NCBI GenBank assembly: GCA_030268105.1
Contig: BSDZ01000032.1
Span: 496,001 to 560,000, forward strand
Length of the DNA stretch: 64,000 bases
Direction: 5' to 3'
From: Volvox africanus
Taxonomy: Eukaryota; Chlorophyta; Chlorophyceae; Chlamydomonadales; Volvocaceae
The position numbers and the translations under genes were made by a program. Below, in pieces: positions 1 through 9,150 of this stretch (position 1 is the stretch's first letter; each line of letters opens with the position of its first letter). Under the pieces are notes generated by a model that saw nothing but the letters and a program-made list of their open reading frames with translations, was not told where the DNA came from and did not search any database.

Positions 1-2808
1 TGATAGGCGTCGACGATGTACCACAACAGAAGGTCACCCCCGCCAAGTGCGAGACTTGTGTTTTATCACGGCAAACACGCGGAACCCACAAATCCACGGG
101 GCACAAATCTGATAGACCAATGGAGCTCATCCATGTGGACGTCTGCGGCCCCATGCCGGACAACACCCCAAATGGATACATGACTGTAGGTACATGACCG
201 TGGTACATGACTGTCCTGATGGATGACTGCACAACGTTTTCAGCAGTTGCATTCACCAACACCAAGGACGCGGTTAAGGACAAGCTGGTAACGATGATAA
301 ATCAGCTGGAGAACATGTGTGGACATAAGACGTGGGAGATGCGGTCCGACAGAGGAGGAGAATTCGTCAATTCCCAACTGCAAGCCTTCTTTGCTTCCAG
401 AGGGATCAGGCATGGGCCAACAGTTGGATACACCCCTGAACAAAATGGCGCTGCAGAGCGATTAAACCGGACCCTGCTGGAAAAGATGCGCGCCCTATTG
501 CTGGAATCCAAACTCCCTCAAAAAATGTGGGCTGAGGCGGCAGCCACAGCCAACTACCTACGCAATATATCCCCAGCAGATGGTATCTCCCGTACCCCGT
601 ACGAGCTCTTCACTGGAAAGGTTCCAGAGGTCGATCATTTGCGCGTTTTTGGCTGCACGGCTTATGTCCACGTGCCCAAGGCAAAGCGCAACAAACTGGA
701 TCCCGTGAGTCGACGAGGTATAATGGTGGGATATGGCGATGGGGGCAGCTACCGGATATTATTCCCGGACGGGTCAGTATCAAGACACAGCGATGTTGTA
801 TTTGATGAACAACAGGCCACGCACGAACCATACAAACCCTCGGACGACAACCGTGACAATGCTGAAACTGACTCCGATTCCGACATGGACGACCCAGAGC
901 CACGACCGAGAGCTGTCCCTATGTCCACCAATGCACACAATGGCGATGGCCACGAGCCGAATCCACCTCAACCACCACCTCCCGTAACACACACAGCGCA
1001 AAGCTATCCAAATACAGCGGGAACAGGAGCCGTCAACGATGGAGCGGGCCCATCGGGAAGCCAACCAAGGCAAGACCCAATACAACCTGAGGACACCGAC
1101 GACTCCGACATTGAAGACATGGTAACAGAAGAAGACATGGATGAGGACAACACGAGGTTAGCCAACCGCTACCCCATCCGCGTGCGAAAGCGCCCATGTG
1201 AGTGGTGGCGCACTCAAAGATCGGTGGCAGCGCGTATCAACATGGCCGCCAGAATACAAGAACCCAAATCTCACCATGACGCGATCAGAGGCCCTCACCG
1301 CATCAAGTGGCAACAAGCGATGAACGACGAGATAATTGCCCACATGACCAACGGCACATGGGAAATTGGCAATCCACCGCCTGGCACAAACGTCCTACCC
1401 TGCCGCTGGGTCTACAAAGTCAAGACATGCCCTGATGGCTCAATCGACAGATACAAGGCGCGTCTGGTTGCGAAGGGCTTCGCACAACGCGAGGGGGTGG
1501 ATTTTGGAGAACTGTTTGCACCTACATCACGAGGCTCATCATTCCGGGCCATCCTGGCCATCGCCGCCGCCAGGGACTTCGACGTACACCAACTAGATGT
1601 CTCCACGGCCTTTTTGAACGGCGACCTCAAAGAAGAAATCTGGATGAAACCACCACCGGGATACGACCTGGCGACCCCAGGAGCTGCCTGCCGTCTACTC
1701 AAGTCGATATATGGCCTCCGCCAAGCATCCCGCTGCTGGTACGACAAACTGTGCACCAAATTCGCTGAAATCGGACTCACCACATCTAAATCCGACCAAG
1801 CGATGTTCGTGAGAGCAAACAACAACAAAGGAGACGTGTTCATGCTGGTCCACGTGGACGACATGTGCATTGCGGCTAAAGACCCCGAGCTGATCCGAAA
1901 TCTCAAGGCAGAAATCAGCAAACTATTCAAGGTGAGATATCTTGGCCGCATTGAGGTATTTCTGGGCATGGAAGTTCGACGGCAGCCCAATGGAGAGATC
2001 ACGCTATCACAATCCAGCTATGTGGAACGCATCCTGCATAAGCATGGCATGATCGATGATCGAGGTTAAACCCAGAGCCATCCCCACAGCTGTGGGCGCA
2101 AAACTTCACCTGGACAAAGACACCGAGCTGTTGGAGGATCCGACGCCGTACAGAGCACTCATTGGCGAGCTCAACTACCTGGCAGTCAGCACGCGTCCAG
2201 ACCTTGGCTTCGCCCTCAGCATGTTGTCACGATTCATGGCCAAGCCAACCAAACCAGCAATGGGCATGGCAAAGGGGGTCCTTCGCTACGTGGCGGGCAC
2301 GCACAACCTGGACCTACAGTTCCGGCGGGAGGGCAAGGAGATCATCGATGGATATTGCGATTCGGACTGGGCAGGAGACACTAACTCAAGGCGATCCACG
2401 ACTGGGTACGTATTTCGCGTTAATGGTACCGCAATCAGCTGGAGCAGTCAGTTGCAGCGCACTGTGGCAGCGTCATCCGTGGAGGCTGAATACCAGGCCC
2501 TTTCCAGCGCCGTCAGGGAAGTCCTCTGGTTGAATAAGCTATGCGGGGACCTAAAGGCGGACTCCGACGGAATCAGAATCAACATAGACTCACAAGGGGC
2601 CTTAGACCTAGGCAACAACCCCATTACCTCATCACGGTCTAAGCATATTGATGTACAGCATCACATGATTCGTGAGAGAGTGATAGAGGGCGACGTGGCA
2701 CTGAGGCATTGCCGCACGGAGGAGATGGTGGCGGACGCATTGACCAAACCACTGCCAGAAGGAAAGTTCGTCTGGTGCCGCCGAGAGATGGGACTAGACG
2801 ATACCTGA
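1..2808 (+). pseudogene. Copia-1 pol remnant (IN-RT-RNase H), broken
   Basis: Remnant of a copia polyprotein. 1-197 encodes the end of the HHCC pre-integrase domain (CETCVLSRQTRG) and the IN start (LIHVDVCGPM). An in-frame TGA at 195-197 lies in a short duplicated stretch, and the same frame then continues to 2069 with IN (RSDRGGEF; PEQNGAAERLNR), an acidic linker, and RT (LDVSTAFLNG; VHVDD). After MIDDRG the frame shifts by +1 and 2056-2808 continues as RNase H (DSDWAGD; VEAEYQALS; SKHIDVQHH). RT has VRYLG where the copy at 59819 has VRDLG. With a nonsense codon, a frameshift and no gag or protease, it cannot be autonomous. It differs from units 2 and 3 by, for example, an M for V just before VHVDD. 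Confidence 0.92.
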
Positions 2809-3113
2809 CGAGGAAGTCATCGATTTGTTGGTAGAGACCAGCTCATATAGGCCAATAAGGCGTGAGTCCGGGTGGCTGGCTGTAGTTCATCTGTATTCGA
2901 TAGTGAGGTAATTATCTCTTTTGACAATAATTTTCATAAGCGAAGGATTACTTATTCTTATTGTGGCATCTTACAGCACCAGTCCAGCATCGTCTCAATT
3001 GCCTTATCGTAGAGGTTTATTTCAGTGATACTTAGCAACTTGACGCTACTATCTTTGAGGGGGTGTGATATTGAAGTGCCCTATTCGACCATGACGTGCA
3101 TTCCGAGGGGGTG

Positions 3114-3404
3114 TGTTGCGATTGTTGTGATTATGCGGGATTTCACGTCATCGTAATACAGTTTGGTAATGGTTGTGTAATAGCTCTTACTTAGGTGCGA
3201 GTAACTACGATGTGAGCTAGATATCGAGACGAGTGCCGTACAGTTATTATCGCGAGTATATTGTTTATGCGCACTATGCTCTAGTTAGTCTTGCGCGTTA
3301 CTAACGTTGTTACTATAATTATTTATGCCAAATATACACGGTTCCTGCGTCAATACATTGTAATCTATCCACGTTTCGCATCGGTTGCTCCTATCTTCGT
3401 AACA
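3114..3404 (+). repeat. Copia-1 3' LTR, unit 1
   Basis: 291 bp, starting TGTTGCGAT and ending GTAACA, directly after the purine tract GAGGGGGTG. The first 18 bases are two near-identical 9-mers (TGTTGCGAT, TGTTGTGAT); the LTR at 59365 has only one. A TGTAA motif near 3359 suits an algal poly(A) signal. The LTR differs from the Copia-1 5' LTR at 59365 at roughly a tenth of positions by eye, far more than the 3' coding halves differ. Confidence 0.85.
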
Positions 3405-3451
3405 TACCTATTACTGCTTTCTGCTATTCGTGTTGCAATCAGCAAATTGCC

Positions 3452-3680
3452 CGCACTATAAACGAATCGTTTCTTTTGCTTTCCTTTCTTTTTTACTCCT
3501 CCATAATAATACCATTTTAACTTACTGCTTTCTGCTATCTGTTGCTAACTTTCAACAGACCCGTAACGCCAACTTTGCCCCATAATCATGCAAGGGTTAT
3601 CGATGGGCGGATAACGGAGGACATCACTGCGGCCGCGCACTATAGACGAATCGTTTCTTTTGCATTCCTTTCTTTTTTAC
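3452..3680 (+). repeat. Short direct repeats in spacer, unit 1
   Basis: A 45-bp sequence beginning CGCACTATA at 3452-3496 recurs at 3636-3680 with two mismatches. A GGAGG(A/T)CATCACTG motif at about 3616 recurs at 3681, and TTACTGCTTTCTGCTAT occurs at about 3411 and 3522. This looks like an old local duplication. I see no convincing gene in 3405-4250; the reading frame at 3542-3985 has no recognisable domain. Confidence 0.7.
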
Positions 3681-4253
3681 GGAGGTCATCACTGTGGCCT
3701 AGCTGCGTTGTGCTGCTTACTTCTGACTGTGTTGAAGTCATTAATAATCCGGGCCGCTGTTCCGTATTATATAACATTCATCGGTACTTTTGCTCACTCT
3801 TGAAACTCCTCCAGGAGAGATACTGCGCTTGTCCTCAATGTACCTCTGACTTAGGTCCCCCTCAACAGCAAGCGGGAATGAACTTCTTGGCAAGCCGTGC
3901 ACAAGGTTCGGGGCATGGGGCTGCCTGGGCCGGATTACTTGCTCTGCCATCCAATTGTATCCCCACAATCTGCAACAATTTGTAAGGACAAAATCTGTCA
4001 CGTCAATCCCCCCAAATCAAAAGAACTATAACAGCAGAAGTCAAAAGTCCATGCAATTCTTAATTACCTACAATCGTTTGCCAGTGCCTATGCAAATGAT
4101 TGTCCAAATCTATTACAAAAGCAGTTGCACAAGCCGTGAAACGTTTTACCGCCGGCATAATAATGACTCAGTTCTGATTGGAATTAAATATGTATACAGC
4201 GCAGAGGCATAATTTGATTTTATTTCGTTATACATCAACAAAGTTGCTACATA

Positions 4254-4391
4254 AAATCAGCTGAACACACAAAGTGGCTACAAAGTGAAGAACGAATTAA
4301 AGAAATTGCAAAAGCAGTTTTAAATTTTAAAGCAGGATATGATGATATTTTAAACCCAGTCAGCAAAGCACCAAGGTACTATTTGAATTGA
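4254..4391 (+). pseudogene. Bacterial-like ORF scrap, unit 1
   Basis: An open frame of about 45 residues (starts KSAEHTKWLQSEERIKEIAK, later GYDDILNP, ends PRYYLN then TGA). Its amino-acid composition looks like a real bacterial protein and it sits in AT-rich DNA like the virB6-like region downstream. I do not recognise the family. It has no start codon or upstream extension and stops right at the inverted-repeat element, so it is at best a remnant. Confidence 0.35.
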
Positions 4392-4394
4392 TGT

Positions 4395-4685
4395 GTATGT
4401 GAGTGTTGCTCAGATTCCAACATCATAAGCCCTCATTGACTATATTCAACTGCAATAAGAAAAACCAACAAATTGTGGCGATATATACCAATTTTTGTTC
4501 TGATTGGAATAGAATATAAAAAATATACATCCAGGTGAAAAAGGGCGAGTTTTAGCTCGTTTTATCACAATGAAGTGTCAACCTGAAATAGAAAGTGGAA
4601 AGATAAAAACGCCACCCGAAGCGAGCATATCGATTGAGCACAACGGAGTTAACAATCTGTTGGAATGTGAGCAACACTCATATAC
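4395..4685. repeat. 291-bp inverted-repeat (MITE-like) element, unit 1
   Basis: The 28 bases at 4395-4422 (GTATGTGAGTGTTGCTCAGA...) are the reverse complement of 4658-4685 at 26 of 28 positions. The interior is AT-rich and non-coding, with no open frame of note. Size and structure fit a miniature inverted-repeat transposon, but I see no clear target duplication. A large hairpin transcript or a rearrangement scar are alternatives. Confidence 0.6.
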
Positions 4686-5180
4686 GAAAGAATGTCAGAG
4701 CAAGTAATACGGCCCACGAGGGGCCGGGCGCTTGGCTAACTTCAAGACAATTGGCCCAGATCGGGGACGTCAATGGCACAGCTCCCAGGTCGAGATGGGA
4801 GCATGAAGAAAACCACGGCATGGACTATAACAACAGAATCGTGCGTATACACAATGCAAAGAAAACGCAAAGCGTAAGTTTATTCAATATCCTTCGCGAT
4901 CCTTACGCGTCCTAAGCAAACGAATATTTTTGGGTTTTAACACAACCTCAAGCGAAACTATGCAATGTCAAGCGCTTCCACAAATATTGTACAGCCCATG
5001 TACAGCCTAACCCACAGCAAGAGACCCACACGCAAGCATATCCTTTTTAACCAAAAAATGAGACTTCGGTGATTGATTTGTGCCTGCTGCTTGGAATCTT
5101 CCGCCTCTTTTCTTCATACAACATTTCTTTACCTGTTCGCATGCTTTTTTGCGGCATGTTATGGTGGGGTTCTGGGTAAA
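4686..5180. other. Spacer without recognisable genes, unit 1
   Basis: About 500 bases of unique-looking DNA. The frame at 4634-4915 has no domain I recognise. The Copia-2a target CCAGA is at 4756-4760 here; in unit 3 that site is occupied by the element. Confidence 0.5.
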
Positions 5181-5233
5181 GCACCCAAGCAAGCACACAA
5201 GCAAGCACACACACACACCAGCGAGAGCAATTA

Positions 5234-5286
<53 letters not shown>

Positions 5287-5400
5287 GCACACACAACCAC
5301 AAGCACAAGCACACATAAACACACACACACACACAAGCAGACACAAGCACAAGCACTCACAAACACTATGACACACAAGCACCAGCACACACAAGCACAA
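5181..5400. repeat. CA-rich block A, unit 1
   Basis: A low-complexity array of (CA)n mixed with CACAAGC motifs, including a pure CA run around 5238-5284. It shares the phrase GAGCAATTACAAA with block B (near 8131), so the two blocks are related. Long open frames on both strands here encode only His/Thr/Gln/Lys or Cys/Val/Leu repeats and are artefacts. Confidence 0.92.
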
Positions 5401-5923
5401 AGGAAGAGAAGATGAATAAGGAAATTAATAATTTGGATAGATTTTAATGAGTAAGATTTGGTCATTTTGGATATTATTATTCTGCCTATCAGCTTGTAGT
5501 GGTGATCCTTGTATAGATGCTGATGATTTCGGGTTTGTAAGTTTGACTGTGTCTGCAAGGTACACTAAAGAGGAAATGTCCAATCAGTTTGGTCTGGCAC
5601 AAATTGCTCCTTGGAGACCTTCGAATTATAAAGTTGATGGTAGGCCTGTAGTAATTTTAATTAGGGGATGGACGCAAGGGGTAGATAGAAACAACAGTTC
5701 TGAGCTTTCGGCCTGGTGCGCATGGTATGGGCAGGCTGATAATACTGCTACTTTGTCCACATTTTTTCAAAGGCTTCGGGAATGTGCATTTAGACGGTAC
5801 TATGTGTTCTAATACTTTTATTCCTTTGTTCTTTAACTCAGTTACAACCTGCATCCAAAACTTGGAACCTTAATTTTTACCGACCCAGATCCCCAGTAAT
5901 TCCTTTTTCCCTTCCATGTTAAC

Positions 5924-6043
5924 GCTACTACAACTTTTGCATCTGGCGTGGACGATTAAGCTATTACCACCGAAGTGAAAGCAAAGCTAATACAGGAGCC
6001 GGATATACCTGAAGATATAGATGTAACGACTAGTAAGCCTTAA
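5924..6043 (+). pseudogene. BON-domain protein scrap, unit 1
   Basis: Forty codons read ATTTFASGVDD, a TAA stop at 5957-5959, then AITTEVKAKLIQEPDIPED and IDVTTSKP. The ITxxVKAxL...DPDI...IDVTT pattern is that of BON domains of bacterial periplasmic (OsmY-like) proteins. The TAA sits where these proteins usually have a small polar residue. The scrap lies inside the interrupted virB6-like gene and was probably brought in with other bacterial DNA. Confidence 0.5.
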
Positions 6044-6166
6044 AGGAAAAGTAGACACCCATTTGCTCAGATTAAATAGTCCGAATATATTTCCAATATC
6101 TTCTTAGCCATACTTCTTGAGGACCATATACTGATAAAAAATCTTAAAATGGTAAATGGTAAAATA

Positions 6167-6370
6167 TCATAATTGATTTCTTTGTATTCGCCCTAATCTA
6201 CATTGGCATTTTTCGATACCCGTAACTTGTTTGGTTTCACGATGAAATGATGTGGCTACAATAAACTCCTTTTTTTTATAGGTAATATTAAATCTAGCTA
6301 GCGTATCGTAAAAAGTACTCATCGGTAAATCTGGAGCTATGGCATCCTGAATAACCTCAAAAACTTTATG
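6167..6370 (-). pseudogene. Possible IS630-type transposase N-terminal scrap, unit 1
   Basis: On the minus strand about 66 codons read VFEVIQDAIAPDLPMSTFYD, then TLARFNITYKKKEF and onward to TGA. The 'STFYDxLxRxNITYKKK' pattern resembles the second helix-turn-helix of IS630-family transposases. No catalytic residues are present. The assignment is tentative. Confidence 0.35.
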
Positions 6371-6409
6371 GAGTCAATCATTTATTTTGTGTAATCGCTT
6401 CTCCATTTA

Positions 6410-6607
6410 CTAAGTGTTCTTCCCGGGCACAAATTTATTTTCTGTAAAAACGACTAGGATTTTAACATTAAGCATCCTTTGCTTTCTCCCTGGTTCTAAA
6501 TTTATGTTGAAAATATGTTCTGTTTTTATTGTCCCAAAAAAGCTTTCAGCAATAGCATTTTCCCAGCAATTTCCTTTACGGCTCATACTAAAATGGTAAA
6601 ATATCAT
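6410..6607 (-). pseudogene. IS3-family OrfB integrase-core scrap, unit 1
   Basis: A 65-codon minus-strand frame contains [20 protein letters not shown] followed by IKTEH. This is the hallmark segment around the catalytic Glu (AESFF) of IS3-family OrfB transposases. Before and after it the sequence stops resembling the family, so only one conserved block survives. IS3 elements are bacterial, which supports a bacterial origin for this AT-rich stretch. Confidence 0.72.
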
Positions 6608-7005
6608 TATTGATATTGATTCACTTGCCTATTTCTTTGTTTACTGGAAGTAAGAAGCTTATGACGTCTCCAGTCTTCATATATTTGCAAATTTACAAAT
6701 GCTCCATGTATTTTTAAAAATGGGGAAGGATTATATGCTCTTATTGCGAAGAAAGGTACTTACCCTAATCAATCTTTGTCAAGTCAGAAAAACCCTCAAG
6801 GGCTCAGTTTTCATTTGGGAGAGAAACCGGAAGGGTATGAAATGCTTGATCTTGATTAGAATGGTAACAACCGCACTACAAGGCAGCAAGCGGAAGTCAA
6901 TGTGATTTAAAACAACAATATGCAAATAGCGACTTACATTTTAAGATCTTAGATAATTTCTATGGTGTTAAAATTTTCTGTTATGTCAGTTGTAAATGTC
7001 ACGGT

Positions 7006-7124
7006 AACTTTAAGCGTATAACAGAGAACCAATATTTCTCCGCTTCAGGCTTGATACCTCTTTCCTTAGCCAAACTAAGCATATCACAAAAATGAGCATT
7101 CTTCGTTTTTCCGTCAGTTTCTGG
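7006..7124 (-). pseudogene. IS4/IS701-like transposase scrap, unit 1
   Basis: The minus-strand frame reads PETDGKTKNAHFCDMLSLAK then ERGIKPE, resembling the 'KNxHFxxML..A..RGxxP' segment before the catalytic Asp of IS4-type DDE transposases. It diverges right after this, before the expected Asp. A plus-strand frame over 7147-7212 (QAVLEYNDRDLPKALLQVLN) also looks protein-like but is unassigned. Confidence 0.45.
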
Positions 7125-7212
7125 AGGCTAAGTACATCGCTACCTTACTTATAAGGCAAGCGGTTTTAGAATACAATGATCGGGATTTGCCTAAAGCGTT
7201 ACTGCAAGTTTT

Positions 7213-8760
7213 AAACACACACACAAACACAAGCAAGCACACACAAGCACTAGCAAACACAAGCACACACACACACACACACGCAAGCAAACACACACAA
7301 GCACAAGCACACACAATCAGAAGGACACACAAGCAGAAGCACACACAAGCACAAGCACAGGCACACACAAGCACACACAAGCACAAGCACACACAAGCAC
7401 AAGCCCAAACAAGCACAAGCACAGACAAGCACAGGCACAGACAAGCATACACACACACAAACACACACACAAACACAAGCAAGCACACACAAGCACTAGC
7501 AAACACAAGCACACACACACACAAACACACACGCAAGCAAACACACACAAGCACAAGCACACACAATCAGAAGGACACACAAGCAGAAGCACACACAAGC
7601 ACAAGCACACACAAGCACAAGCACACACAAGCACAAGCACACACAAGCTGCTTGTGCGCACATATACACGCACACACACACAAGCTCACACACAAACACA
7701 TAGTCAAGCACACATACACACACAAGCAAGCACACACATGCACTAGCAAACACTAGCACAAGCCCACATAAGTACAAGCCCACACAAGCACAAGCCCACA
7801 CAAGCACAAGCCCACATACACACAAGCACACACAAGCACAAGGACACACAGGCAAACACACACACACACACACACACAAGCACTAGCAAACACAAGCACA
7901 CACACACACGCGCGCGCAAGCAAACACACACAAGCACAAGCACACACAAGCAGAAGGACACACAAGCACAAGCACACACAAACTGCTTGTGCACACATAT
8001 ACACGCACACACACACAAGCTCACACACAAACACATACTCAAGCACACACACACACACAAGCAAGCACACACATGCACTAGCAAACACAAGCACAAGCAC
8101 ACACACACACACACACACACACACAAGCAAGAGCAATTACAAATACACACACACACAAGCACAAGCACACACAAGCACAGGCACAGGCACACACAAGCAC
8201 ACACAAGCACAAGCACACACAAGCACAAGCCCAAACAAGCACAAGCACAGACAAGCACAGGCACACACAAGCATACACACGCACAAACACACACACACAC
8301 AAGCAAGCACACACAAGCACTAGCAAACACAAGCACACACACACACAAACACACGCGCAAGCAAACACACACAAGCACAAGCACACACAATCAGAAGGAC
8401 ACACAAGCAGAAGCACACACAAGCACAAGCCCATACAAGCACAAGCACACACAAGCTGCTTGTGCACACATATACACACACACACACACCCAAGCTCACA
8501 CACAAACACAAGCAAGCACACACACGCACTAGCAAACACTAGCACAGGCCCACACAAGCACAAGCCCACACAAGCACAAGCCCACACAAGCACAAGCACA
8601 AGCACACACACACACACACAAGCACAAGCACACACAAGCAAGCACACAAACACACACACAAGCACTAGCAAACACAAGCACACATACACACACGCGCGCA
8701 AGCAAACACACAAGCACACACAAGCTGCTTGTGCACACATATACACGCACACACACACAA
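7213..8760. repeat. CA-rich block B, unit 1
   Basis: About 1.5 kb of (CA)n, CACAAG and AAGCAC motifs with higher-order structure. A near-palindrome CACAAGCTGCTTGTG followed by CACATATACAC recurs near 7646, 7978, 8453 and 8723. The Gypsy element interrupts the array after 8760; the array continues at 15218. All open frames here are low-complexity artefacts. Confidence 0.92.
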
Positions 8761-9114
8761 TGTAGCAGTCCCTTTCAGGATACTACTAGATTTGTGCGGA
8801 AGCGTAGCTTTTGTAGATTTAGAAATAGCTCGCAAGTAAGTTAGTGTCGCGAAATTGTACATCTATTGGGAATAATTGGTGACAGCGGAGTCTTGAACTC
8901 CGAACAATTAGTAGCGTAATACTAAAATGTCAGGCCTTAGCTCTTCACCTGGGTGACTTTAATATTGGCTCACCTAGCCAAGATGTACGGCAATCTTCTT
9001 TGCAAATCGCGAAGTTTACTCGTAGTTAGTTTTCGGTTAGGCATCATGCTTATTGCATGATTGCCTACCGCTTTATCTGGGCCTATTTCTCTAAGGTAAA
9101 TGTAGTTTCCTACA
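8761..9114 (-). repeat. Gypsy-1 3' LTR, unit 1
   Basis: 354 bp, on the plus strand starting TGTAGCAGTC and ending TTTCCTACA. It is followed at 9115 by the complement of the polypurine tract, so it is the 3' LTR of the minus-strand element. Confidence 0.93.
8878..8949 (-). other. tRNA-like 72-nt fold within Gypsy LTR, unit 1 left
   Basis: In element sense the 72 bases begin GGTGAAG and end TGTCACC. These ends pair at five of seven positions plus a G-U. A T-arm is perfect (CGGAG, loop TTCAAGA, CTCCG) and contains GTTCAAGAC, matching the pol III B-box. A middle hairpin pairs TTAGT with ACTAA around an 8-nt loop. AGCTAAGG resembles an A-box. The D-arm is poor. It may be a degenerate tRNA or tRNA-derived promoter captured by the LTR, or a chance fold. 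Confidence 0.4.
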
Positions 9115-9150
9115 TTCCCCCCCCCTCTGAAGCAAAACGTCCCGGGAGCG

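Larger units (their letters stand above)
1..3404 (+). mobile_element. Copia-1 element, 3' part, unit 1 copy
   Basis: Ty1/copia element cut by the window start. It comprises the pol remnant (1-2808), an untranslated tail (2809-3104), a purine tract GAGGGGGTG at 3105-3113 and the 3' LTR (3114-3404). A second GAGGGGGTGTG motif lies at about 3056. Copies in units 2 and 3 show that the 5' LTR, gag and protease are absent: the element begins abruptly at a CA-rich array just upstream of the zinc-binding pre-integrase domain. No 5' target duplication can therefore be defined. Confidence 0.9.
5447..6975 (+). pseudogene. VirB6/TrbL-like T4SS lipoprotein pseudogene, split, unit 1
   Basis: VirB6-type proteins are inner-membrane channel parts of type IV secretion and conjugation systems. 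Rickettsiales carry several large paralogues. Frame 5447-5812 starts with a signal peptide and lipobox (FCLSACSGD), then CIDADDFGF, QIAPWRPSNYKVDGRP and SAWCAWYG. The frame then slips (VHLDGTMCSNTFIP, to about 5850). The protein resumes at about 6692 (NAPCIFKNGEGLYALIA, FHLGEKPEGYE), has a TAG at 6857, and slips again to YANSDLHFKILDNFYG near 6916-6970. About 840 bp of other scraps lie in the gap. Family assignment rests on my memory of the motif order. It is clearly dead: two frame changes, a stop and an insertion. It resembles bacterial rather than algal DNA. Confidence 0.68.

Noticed and set aside
1412..2002. 196-residue minus-strand frame opposite Copia-1 RT (and copies at 17135, 32824, 62836)
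   Set aside because: Antisense shadow of a conserved coding region; no recognisable domain.
3542..3985. 147-residue plus-strand frame in the spacer (copies at 19265, 34954)
   Set aside because: Overlaps short direct repeats, has no domain or start context, and overlaps an equally long minus-strand frame.
4634..4915. 93-residue plus-strand frame in the spacer
   Set aside because: Begins inside the inverted-repeat element, lacks any domain, and changes to a different tail where Copia-2a is inserted.
5007..5558. Long open frames on both strands in CA block A and its equivalents
   Set aside because: They encode Cys/Val/Leu or His/Thr/Lys/Gln repeats purely from CA and CAAGC motifs, change with array length and have no domain.
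7213..8760. CRISPR-like regular repeats
   Set aside because: No fixed-length unique spacers; units are simple-sequence variants in eukaryotic retroelement DNA.
7114..8862. Many overlapping frames of 60-320 residues in CA block B
   Set aside because: Same low-complexity artefact; all six frames of such an array lack stop codons.
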